Source of the DNA: Anniella stebbinsi
Lineage: Eukaryota > Chordata > Lepidosauria > Squamata > Anniellidae
Length of the DNA stretch: 64,000 bases
Assembly: GCA_029215795.1 (NCBI GenBank)
Contig: JARDYH010000004.1
Coordinates: forward strand, 218,978,017 to 219,042,016
Reading direction: 5' to 3'
Shown: positions 1 through 9,395 of the stretch, piece after piece
Numbering within the stretch: position 1 is the stretch's first letter
Layout of the letters: every line of letters begins with the position of its first letter
Made by a program: the position numbers and the translations under genes
Notes under the pieces: generated by a model
Told to the model about the DNA's origin: nothing
The model's database searches: none
What the model saw: the letters and a program-made list of their open reading frames with translations, nothing else

Positions 1-470
1 AGTCAAACGTGCTTAGATGCTGAAACAGCTCCAAAGTTATTCTAGTTTAGCTCAGGGGATAGAATCTTGAATCAATTCTATTTCACATGGAAGTCCCCAC
101 TCTGTCTCTTCAGACTTCACTAAGAATATGCTGTGGCTGGTAGCTGGAGAACTGTGGCTTTAGTTATCAGCTGTGGGGTTTGCTTTCGGCTTAGTTGTGT
201 GTGGTCCCTGCATACAGCTTGCATCCATGTGAAATCCATTTTTATGCCCACAAATGAATGGTTGAGCTATCTCAGCACTTCTGCTATCTGTTCCCTAGTT
301 ACTTATGTCTCTTGCATGCAGACAGTCAAATTTGCTTTTATTTATTGCATTTCCAGCATTTGTCATGACATTGCACAGACCCGCATTACTGTTAGAGGAA
401 CCCCGATCACTGTATTCTGAGCAAGAACAAGCCAAGGCACTTGGGAAAGAACACGGAATGGTTCTTTGGT
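1..470. other. Non-genic stretch, nothing recognised
   Basis: Only short chance open frames are present. No splice-flanked conserved peptide and no repeat family that I recognise is visible. By position it would lie in CFAP299 intron 2 or a later intron. Confidence 0.5.
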
Positions 471-820
471 CCCCTCTACAAGGATTCGCTTTTGCGCCCG
501 GTTAGGCGATTATGCGCATAATCGCAGAAGCGCATTTACGCCTAATACCTCTGCACGAGAGGCGGCGAGAGGCGGCGAAGCGCATTACAGGATGACCAAA
601 ATGCGCTTTACAAGTCGTTAATGCGCATAAGCACTTGTTCACATAGGCAAAATGCACTTTAACGGCCGGAGCAAAATAAAACTCGCTGTTTAACGCGCAT
701 TCGATAATGCGCATAATCGGAGAGATAACACGCCTCTACGCCCGATTTGCGCTCCGTTCTTGTAGAGGTAAATTTTTTTAAGCGCCTTGAAAGAGCATTA
801 AACCTCTCTTGTAGAGGCAG
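471..820 (+). mobile_element. Family B CpG-rich ATGCGCAT element, copy 1
   Basis: The element is bounded by inverted ends CCTCTACAAG and CTTGTAGAGG. Its interior is unusually CpG-rich for the window and full of GCGCAT/ATGCGC words in both orientations, including the perfect 20-base palindrome GCGATTATGCGCATAATCGC near 507-526. Three further copies lie at 5174 (inverted), 8061 and 26864. It has no transposase, so it is non-autonomous. The end structure suggests a DNA transposon. Target duplication is not clear for this copy. Confidence 0.75.
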
Positions 821-1406
821 CCTTTCTGACAAAAAAGGATGAATAGCGCTGAATTGCATTAGTTTATACTTATTTATTTATTTTTTAAAAAAACATTTGT
901 ATCCTGCCTCTTGAAGGTTTGAGGTGACTTAGGAAATAATAAAATGAAACATATAACTATGAAGTAAATGAAAATCCAGTGATCAATAAATGCAACAGAA
1001 AACGCAATACAACAGCCACAGGCCTTCCAAAAAGCCTCAGCTCCAGTTGTGCCCTTTCACTAGAACAGAAAAACATACAGGCTCTCAGATTGCTACATTT
1101 TGAAGGAATAATAACTTTTTCCCACGTTCTGCCCTGCACTTACCAAGTTCACACACACATTCCAGGCTCCAGACAAAAAACAATCTTAGCATCATTTGTG
1201 AAACCATCCTTAGGGTCTCCACAAGTTCGCTTCTACTTCCGTCTATGTCAGGAAGCCACAGCCTGTGTCTCCCCAGTACATGCATCTGTGCACAATCTCC
1301 TTGTTTTGAACACATTTCTGCCACCTTTGTGCATGAAGCTGTTTTAGGTGTAGACAAAATTTGTTTTTATGTGTACACAAATGCACACGCACAGAGTAAC
1401 TGAAGA
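821..1406. other. Non-genic stretch, nothing recognised
   Basis: An AT-rich patch near 860-890 is followed by unique-looking sequence. The 122-codon open frame here has no recognisable domain, and an overlapping frame is open on the other strand, so I treat both as chance. Confidence 0.5.
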
Positions 1407-1414
1407 CCCTTAGA

Positions 1415-1586
1415 TAGGGTGACCATATGGAAAGGAGGACAGGGCTCCTGTATCTTTAATAGGTATATAGAAAAGGGAATTTCAGCAGGTGTCATTTGGA
1501 TGCATGCAGCACCTGGCGGAATTCCCTCTTCCTCACAACAGTTAAAGCTGCAGGAGCCCTGTCCTCATTTCCATATGGTCACCCTA
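1415..1586. mobile_element. Family A hAT-like hairpin element, single-arm form
   Basis: This 172-bp element begins TAGGGTGACCATATGG and ends with the reverse complement CCATATGGTCACCCTA. It is flanked by a perfect 8-bp duplication CCCTTAGA (1407-1414 and 1587-1594), which is the hAT-superfamily signature. The interior is itself self-complementary: AAAGGGAATTTCA pairs with TGAAATTCCCT-type sequence on the other side. It carries no coding capacity. Confidence 0.9.
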
Positions 1587-1594
1587 CCCTTAGA

Positions 1595-3796
1595 TATAAA
1601 GCTACTAAAGTAGGGACAGGAAACGTAGCCCAGGGGTTGAATCCAGTGCCCAAGACTTTCCAACTCTCCCCAGCCAAACTCCCAATGCCAACCAAATCCT
1701 GCCCCCCCCCATTATGCGCACCAATTATGTTCTTCCACACAAGGCGCAGCACAGGCCAAGGGCTTTTACTCTTCTCCATCCTTCCAAGTGTAAATGGCAG
1801 CGCAGAGTTTTGGTTAGAGTTCTCTGCTTCTGCGTTTCAGTGACTCACAGCCATTTGCCCATCGGCACACGCAAGGGCCTCAAGAAGGAAGAATAGATCT
1901 GACAGGTCCTCTACTGCTATTTGCACCAGAGGGGAAAAGGTTCACATGCCCCTGGCCTGGGTCTTGGAGCAAGCCGGTGATATACAGAATAATGCCTTGC
2001 CTCTGTCGCTGCTCACTAGGGCCGCCACGTCGATTTCACTTAAGGTGATATCTGAAGCGAATTTGGGAGCCTTCTCCCTTAGCAAAACAGCTCAGGAATT
2101 CCAAGGAAACCAAAAGAGTTAGCATAGAAAACTAGCAGAAATATTTCAGAGGAGTTCCACGCTGAAGACCAAAATCTGTTTGGAATTTCCCCCCCAGGTT
2201 GCTATTAAAACAGGCCCAAATAAAAGACTCCAGGTACAGAGTTACTTCTCTAGAGTGGCTCAGGTGAAAAACTGCCCCCCTCCCAGCCCCACCCCATTGG
2301 CTGATCCTCAATCGTTTTTATTTTAAAAAGAAGACACCGAAAAAATAACCTATTAAAAATCATATGAAATACACTCTGGTGGTTAACAATGGATGAGCTT
2401 TGCTGGTTTGTTTGTTTGGTTTCCAAAGAAACCACACATCGCATTGCTGAAAGCAGACTACTGGTATATCCAGGGCACAGAATACAGCTTGGAGCTGTGG
2501 TTCTGCAGAGATCATTTGGATTGCTAAATCCAAGGCCCCATTCACACGATCAGAGATAAGGTCAACTATAATTTGCATCTCAACATTCAAATAAGTTGGG
2601 CTGAAATCCTATTCCTGTATAAACATACACAAGTCCCATGGGACCCTTCTAAGGATCAGGACGTCTCATTCCACAAGCCAATGGCAAATGATGGGAAGAT
2701 CTGTCAGGGACCAGATTGTAGACGGCTGCCATAAACACAGCCAGGGCAGTTTGTTGTAGTAAAAAACACACAGATGCACCTGATGAAGTAGGCTTTTGTC
2801 TAACCCTGATTGTACACTTAACACTCTTTGAAATCCTCAGGCCTTAACTCATTTAAGTTTGTATGTTCAATCGTAGCCAAACTTTCTGTTGATATCTATA
2901 TATCTGTTTCTCTCAAAGTCTCCCTTTCTAAAATGTTAATGGAGCAGGGTATTTCTGACTCACTCCTAAAGCTGCATGCAGGGAAACTTAAATCAGCAGC
3001 AACCTCTGTACTCCCTTTTCAAACCACATTGGGATGATTGGGGGGGGGGGGCTGCCAGGGGAGAAAACCAGAACTTGACTGGAAAAAGAGAAGGTGCCAC
3101 CTTTACGGCAGCACTGCCTGACCAGTTGCATTTCCCAAGGCTTTCCCTAATATTTCACTATTTTTCAAGCAGAAGCTATTTTAGATCCAGGCACCACCAC
3201 AGATGTCACATGGGGGCCTTTCCCATGCTATTCAGGGAGGAGGTCTCTCCTCTGCTTTCCCCCATGGCAAGAAGCAACACTGTGCACCTGACATGGCTAA
3301 AGGTTGTTTCCTGCCTCTCTTCCCCATTCCCCTCCACGTTGTCCAAGCAAGGCCTTGTCAGTCAGTGACTGAGTCAGCAGGAGGGCAAATTCCAACACGC
3401 TAGCATGGTCCTTCGGATTGGGATGGATCTTTTCCTCATCTCTCCATTCAGTGCTGCCAAATCTCCCAACGCAGGTCCACATTCCTTTCTCTCTCACCTG
3501 TGCACTCAATTTCCCCTCCACTTTCCGTGCCTGCACAGTGCATCACTACAATTAGCCAATCACGTAGCTCTTCGCTTCTTGGGCTCTTCCCCGACCAGAG
3601 CCAATCAGCTGGTTGCTCCTGAATTCTCCTTCCCCAACCCCCACCTCATAGCTGAGGAGTGGGAAGGTCCCCTGACTCCCCATCGCCATAGCCTCTTCTG
3701 GTAGCCCAGACCACAGCAGCTGGTCCAGTGCTGAAACAAATCTAAGCAGAGCTCCCTGCTAAGAATAAGCAGCTAGTGCAAAAAGAGAGAGAGAGA
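1595..3796. other. Non-genic stretch, nothing recognised
   Basis: About 2.2 kb with homopolymer runs (C run near 1701-1710, G run near 3039-3051) but no recognised exon or repeat family. A 130-codon open frame at 2976-3368 has low-complexity composition and no recognisable motif. Confidence 0.5.
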
Positions 3797-3804
3797 GGAG
3801 AGAG

Positions 3805-4126
3805 GAGGATGACCAGATAAAATCCAGGTCAGGGCTCATGTAACTTTAACAGTTGTAGAGAAAAGGGAATTTCAGCCAGTGTCATTTGTATGCAATTATA
3901 GTTCCTGGTGAAATTCCCTCTTCATCACAACAGTTAAAGTTGCAGGGGCCCTGCCTTCTTTTGTATATGGTCACTCTAGTATAGTGCCTGCAACTTTAAC
4001 TGTTGTGATGAAGAGGGAATTTCACCAGGAATTAACTGCATACAAATGACACTGGCTGAAATTCCCTTTTCTCTACTACTGTTAAAGTTACATGAGCCCT
4101 GACCTGGATTTTAGCTGGTCAGCCTA
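3805..4126. mobile_element. Family A hAT-like hairpin element, full two-arm copy
   Basis: The two ~160-bp arms are near-perfect inverted copies meeting near 3975. The flanks carry the 8-bp duplication GGAGAGAG (3797-3804 and 4127-4134). The left end is decayed (GAGGATGACC instead of TAGGGTGACC). This copy belongs to the subtype with CCAGATAAAATCCAGGTCAG next to the terminal repeat. Confidence 0.88.
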
Positions 4127-4134
4127 GGAGAGAG

Positions 4135-5173
4135 AGAATGAAAAACAGACAGATGGAGAGCCATACTTGAAGTGACTGGGAGCTGGCAGTGGCCCTCAGG
4201 CCCTGCAAGTGAAGAACACTGCCCTAGAAAGTAGGCCTTAGCTATGAAGTGTGGTAGATGTGTTTTCCTGTTAAATGTTTTTGAATTAATAAATTTAACA
4301 CATAATCTCAAATAATTAGACATAAAATAAGGAGAGTGACGAACGAGCAACTTAAATCCACAGAATGGGAATTCCATCATTAATTTCAGTTGCTGCAAGT
4401 GGTCCTTGTAAGACATTAGAAAATATGGAGACACTCTACTGGCTCCCATGGGAACTGTTGGGAAAAGACTGTCAGATTGGCAAACTGAATAAACTGATAA
4501 CTCTAACTCATATCTAAAAATGTTATGAGGTATTAGAACATGCCACAATTTGCCATTATGTAGATAAAATGATCGAACTGTGCAAATAAAAATCACAATA
4601 AAAGTGATAAAAGTCGGAATGTTGCAAAACGTGTCTTTTCCTCCTTTACTTTCACCCAGTAGAAGAGGCAGCAGCTAGAGTCAAGCACGTTTGCTTGCTT
4701 CTAATAACATTTGCAGGAGGATTTGGATGCAACCTTTTTGGCAGCTGCAGGAATCAATTGGTAAACATCCTTGAAATGGGTTCTGAACACCTGCACCTCT
4801 GTAGTAGTAGTTAAGTTGTTTTGGAGAATTGTTTGCACCCTTTCCACTTGATTTCCCCTAAGGAGGAGATTAAATTTACAACTGTGTCAGTACGGTGTGG
4901 GGCTGTTTTCTTGCTTTTCCCTCTTCTGGCATACTCTCTGCCTTTGGATTCTTTTGTGGGGCAGGTGTATAAATAGAATTGCTTTCAATTAATAGCAAAT
5001 TTTGCCCACAGCATGCCTCCAATTGGGAACTGCTGTGCACCTGTGGTAATAAAATACCAAGAGAGAGAATGCACTGAATTTTCAGAGGCGGGATGCTTTG
5101 TTGCACAGTGCACTGCTTATAATAATTTCTTTATTCGCCAGGTTGTTTCGTAAGTGGGCAGTACCCAAGTAAG
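4135..5173. other. Non-genic stretch, nothing recognised
   Basis: AT-rich sequence. A long minus-strand open frame (4111-4596) runs into the transposon on its left and has no recognisable domain or splice context. It may be old LINE debris, but I cannot place it. Confidence 0.45.
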
Positions 5174-5525
5174 GGTGCCTCCACACGAGACGTTTAAAGC
5201 TCTTTGAAGGCTCATTAAAAATTTTACCTCCACACCAGCGGAGCGCAAAACGGGCGTACAAGCGCATTATCTCCCTGATAATGCGCATTTTTGAATGCGC
5301 GTTAAATCGCGACTTTTATTTTGCTCTGGCCGTTAAAGCGCATTTTCGCAGTGTGAACAAGCGATTATGCGCGTTAACTTCTTGTAAAGCGCTTTTTGGA
5401 CATATATTAATGCGCTTCGCCGCCTCTCGCCGCCTCCCGTGCAGAGGGATTAGGAGTAAATGCGCGTCAGCGATAATGCGCATAATCGCCGAACCGGGCG
5501 CAAAAGCGCATCCTTGTGGAGGGGG
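5174..5525 (-). mobile_element. Family B CpG-rich ATGCGCAT element, inverted copy
   Basis: This is the same element as at 471, 8061 and 26864, in opposite orientation. It begins GTGCCTCCACACGAG and ends CCTTGTGGAGGGGG. Flanks AGTAAG/CGTAAG suggest a decayed 6-8 bp target duplication. CpG sites and the ATGCGCAT words are largely intact, suggesting a fairly recent insertion or weak germline methylation. Confidence 0.75.
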
Positions 5526-5825
5526 CGTAAGCCACTCAGTGGTCTTGGTAAATTGCAAACCCAGCAGCCTAGCTGCAATCCAAAGAGCTCCTTTCGTGCC
5601 TGCAAAGTACTGCATGTTGGCAGTTCTGTATATCACAGCTCCTCCTGTGATGTGCATGATCCCATGACCACAGCATATACAGCCATGGCATTTGGTATTG
5701 GATAGAGAAATCAGCATTGTGAGAATCTCAGTTTTCTTTAAAAACAAAAAAAGTTTCTAGCCCTTACAGCTAACAAAGTGTGCAGACAAAGGCTACGTGA
5801 AATTACAGAAGTGAGTAACCATGAG

Positions 5826-6005
5826 CCTTACCTAGAAAGCCTATATACACCAGTTGCTGGGGGACATGGGTGGGAGGGTGCTGTTGCACCAGTGCCCTGC
5901 TTCTGGGTCCCTGGTTGACAGCTGGTTGGCCAATGTGCGAACAGAGTGTTGGACTAGATAGACCCTTGGTCTGATCCAGCAGGGCTCCTCTTATGTTCTC
6001 ATGAT
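5826..6005 (+). mobile_element. CR1/L3-like LINE 3' end fragment
   Basis: The 3' untranslated end of an abundant sauropsid LINE is recognisable from GGACTAGATAGACCCTTGG and the terminal words CTGATCCAGCAGGGCTC and CTTATGTTCTCATG. The same family occurs at 25922 (reverse), 35770, 41735 (reverse), 58655 and 59880. There is no coding capacity. Confidence 0.75.
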
Positions 6006-7030
6006 CCCTAGACAGAAGCTCTTCATTGTTCCACATTCCCAGATACTATACAGAAGAGCTATTGCTTGTGGGTTAGCAGGAGGCGTCTTAAACCTGGTCA
6101 CTAGTAGAAAGAGGAAGCTGAACTAACAAGGTCAGTCTTGATCAGCAGGGCTCAACTTAAATTCTTAAAATGAGCAAAAGGAGAGGGAAAGGGAGAGACG
6201 TTACAGCATCTTACTACTACCTATGCTGCTTGCCTTTCCTCATAATTATGAAAAACTTGCACAGAAATGAAGTGGAATTTCTTTCAGTGCCAAGTGATTT
6301 AAGAAAGGGTTGCCCTATCTTTTGTAGAATACGGATGTCACATTGAGCAAAAGCAAAAAAAACCACCTGTGCTAACCCATACTTCCCCAGTCTGGGGCCC
6401 TTAGGTGAGTTGGAATGCATCTCTCATCCTTCCCAGCCAACACGGCCATGGTATTTTCATATTTCGGTTTGCCTTGACTGTTGCAACTGTTTTTGAACGG
6501 AGATGAAAAGCTTCATTCGAACAGGCAACCTTGTAGTTCAGAGTATCTGCCTTGGAGAGAATATGTAGCTTACTTCCAGTAATTCAGTCTGGAGCTGGAA
6601 CCTGCACGAGCCAAATGGCGCTACGAGACGCAGGACATTTAGTCATTCTGCTGGACGGCAGACTTAAACCTTGTCTTTGCTTCAACTCAAATTATAAACC
6701 TTGGCATTTGCACAGCTACTCTGATTTATGTGCAGTGAGATTTCAGCACCAGCATGGCTAGCAGCAAAAATAATGGAAGGATTATGCTCTTCATGTAACA
6801 GGTGTGTGGTTGCCACCTTATTACCTACATGACTGCTGCCTCCCTCCCTGCCCATCTCCTTGCACCTCTCGGATAGGCCAAGGATGGCAGCTTAGTAACA
6901 CCACCAGAACCTGAGAACGTTCACATAAACGCCCAAAACCAGGAAGGACAATGCACAAGCTCTGGGTGACAGGACTGCAAACCACATAGCTTGTGCCATC
7001 CCCACAACTGGATCTCTGTAACCAGCACTA
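6006..7030. other. Non-genic stretch, nothing recognised
   Basis: No conserved peptide, recognised repeat or RNA gene was identified in this kilobase. Confidence 0.45.
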
Positions 7031-7215
7031 CGCTTTATTTATTTATTTATTTATTTGCACCCCAGGAGCTCAAAGCAGAATCCATATTTCTTCCACTCAC
7101 CTCCATTTAATCCTCACAACTACCCTGTGAGGTAGGTTAGGCGAAGAGATGACGACTGGCCCATGGGTGAACAGGGGTTTGACCCTGATCTCCTCAGTTC
7201 TGGTACAACGACGTG
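7031..7215 (-). mobile_element. tRNA-derived CORE-type SINE, minus strand, partial
   Basis: A TTTATT-rich start, then TCCTCACAACTACCCTGTGA and AGGTAGGTTAGGCGAAGAG, match the body of the SINE that is nearly full length at 53992-54228. The tRNA-like head is degraded. Read on the minus strand it ends in an A-rich tail. Confidence 0.7.
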
Positions 7216-8060
7216 ACACAGGTATTCCAAGACAATGGCATACAGACCAACACCCAGGCAGACATGACAAATAAACATAGTAGAGGACCGGAGAACGGTG
7301 CAAGTTACTGACTGCTACCAGCATCCCCGCTTGCTCCCTTTGCGCTGCTGAGATTTTTTTCCCAGGTGTCATTAATTTTACATATACAGAGCACCATCAA
7401 GGCACACAACATTTCACAGAGCAACACAGGCAAAAGCCAACTTCTTGTTATGGGGAGGTTATAATCTAAATTTATATAGCCATGGGGCAGGGAGGGAGGG
7501 AAGACAGCAAAGCAAACGATGAGAGCATTTTCTACCACATGGGTGGGCAAAACATATTCCTGTAGAGGGCTGTATTATCCTGGGGGTGGGGGGGAAAGAT
7601 GTTGGGGGTTGCATGCCACCAGTGAGTGGGGCCAAAGCCAAACGTGGGTGGAGGGTCTTTGAAATTAAACCAAGAGCCTCATGTGGCCGTAGGGTGACAG
7701 GTGGCCCACTCCCGATCTAAAGATATTCAGACCTACTCTCTGTACTGATAAAAGCCCATTCCCAAAAGCTGCCCCTCCACATTTTCCCATCTTACACATT
7801 AAATCCTACAGATACATAGAACGTAGCCTCAAGCACACTTAACCAAAATCAGGTACTTTCTAAAAGGTGGATCTAAATGTACCAGTCCACCCTCTTGCCC
7901 AAACAACTTTTCCCATTTTATCTCCTTAATTAATAAGATCTGTCTTGTGCAGTCTAGCAGAGACAGAATTGGATGTGGTTCCACAAGACATGGATTTCAG
8001 TCCCTTCTTCTATCACAAACTCCACACACAGAGAGAGCATCTCCAATTTCCATATCTAAG
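7216..8060. other. Non-genic stretch, nothing recognised
   Basis: Unique-looking sequence with short chance frames only. A G-run near 7580-7594 is the only compositional oddity. Confidence 0.45.
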
Positions 8061-8422
8061 GCCTCCTTTACAAGGATTCGCTTTTGTGCCTGGTTAGGCG
8101 ATTATGCGCATAATCGCTGAAGCGCATTTACGCCTAATACCTCTGCACGAGAGGCGGCGAGAGGCGGTGAAGCGCATTAAGGGATGACCAAAATGCGCTT
8201 TACAAGTAGTTAATGCGCATAAGCGCTTGTTCACATAGGCAAAATGCGCTTTAACGGCCGGAGCAAAATAAAACTCGCTGTTTAACGCGCATTCGATAAT
8301 CGGACAGATAACGCATAATCGGACAGATAACGCACCTCTACGCCCGATTTGCACTCCGTTCTTGTAGAGGTAAATTTTTTAAAGCACCTTGAAAGAGCAT
8401 TAAACCTCTCTTGTAGAGGCAG
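8061..8422 (+). mobile_element. Family B CpG-rich ATGCGCAT element, copy 3
   Basis: Near-identical to the copy at 471 over its whole length, with the same inverted ends (CCTTTACAAG and CTTGTAGAGG). An internal tandem duplication is visible near 8297-8332, where AATCGGACAGATAACGCA is doubled. Flanks TCTAAGGC and CCTAAAAC could be an 8-bp target duplication decayed by transitions. Confidence 0.75.
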
Positions 8423-8672
8423 CCTAAAACAGGAATGGAGGTGTTCTACTTCACTAAGGCTGCTGTGGGAGCCAATACAATCAAGATTTGTGAACTCATA
8501 TAATAAATACCCCAACATTTATTTCTTTAGCTTCAGAGCACAATCCAGCCTGAAGTTCTTGGGGCATGTAACAAAGACAAATAAGCACAAAAAAAAAAAA
8601 AGAGCAAGATTTCCCCACTTTTTTCAAACAGAATCAAACTTTAAAAGCCAGCTCAGAAAAGGTTGTTCTTAT

Positions 8673-8798
8673 TAGGCCTGTGCAAGCCTTGGGCCTTGGA
8701 CTTCCAAAGCCCGGAGGCCATTTTATGACAGATCCATCATAAAATGGCCTCCGGGCTATGAAATCATAAGTCCAAGGCTCAAGGACTGCACAGGCCTA
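8673..8798. mobile_element. Short hairpin MITE with 8-bp target duplication
   Basis: A 126-bp near-perfect palindrome begins TAGGCCTGTGCA and ends TGCACAGGCCTA. Its centre is AAAATGGCCTCCGGGC paired with its complement. It is flanked on both sides by GTTCTTAT (8665-8672 and 8799-8806). The 8-bp duplication places it with hAT-type non-autonomous elements. It is different in sequence from family A. Confidence 0.88.
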
Positions 8799-8810
8799 GT
8801 TCTTATTTGC

Positions 8811-9395
8811 TTATGAATGATGCTCATACTTTGACTTTAGCGCGTTTGATGTGGGATGGCATTTCACAATGGCAGCAGAGGTGGGGGGGGCATCAAAAAG
8901 TCTTTCCTCATGCCTTGCTGACTGAACCAGAGGCATAAATGGTTTGTTAAGAGAGCAGTGGATCTCAGCAATAATAATTGGGCACAAAACTGCAGACACT
9001 TGTATTACACAAATACAAAGTGAAAGGCAAGAATTAAACAGAGGCGTATCTGCAGCCAAGAGGAGATCTGCAAAACCTGTTGCATACGGAAAGAGGCACA
9101 GATTGATTTGGCTCTTGTCCCTCACTTGGAAGTCTAAAAGGCAATGCCTCCAAGTTAGTTTGCTCTCTTTTCTGCGTTTCAACTTAGGATCAATGGCTTC
9201 TCTCACATATGCAACTGTTATCTTTAGTGAAAAGCCTGGTAACAAAGAATAAGCATTGTTTTCCTTCATAACCAGTGATCCAAACAAGGGAACAGTTAGC
9301 CCCATAAAGAAAAAAAAGTTACCCTCAGGCCAAGAACAAGAGAACACATTCAGCACCAGTGGATGCATTACCTTTTCCTTTTTGGAAAGTTTCAT
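8811..9395 (-). other. Unidentified 194-codon open frame, probably not a gene
   Basis: The minus strand is open for 585 bases from an ATG at 9395, and a second frame of about 100 codons is open on the plus strand over 8944-9252. The predicted peptide shows hydrophobic patches but no motif that I recognise, and no family or splice context supports it. I record it because the length is unusual for this composition, not because I can support a function. A degraded retroelement or a chance frame are the leading explanations. Confidence 0.15.
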
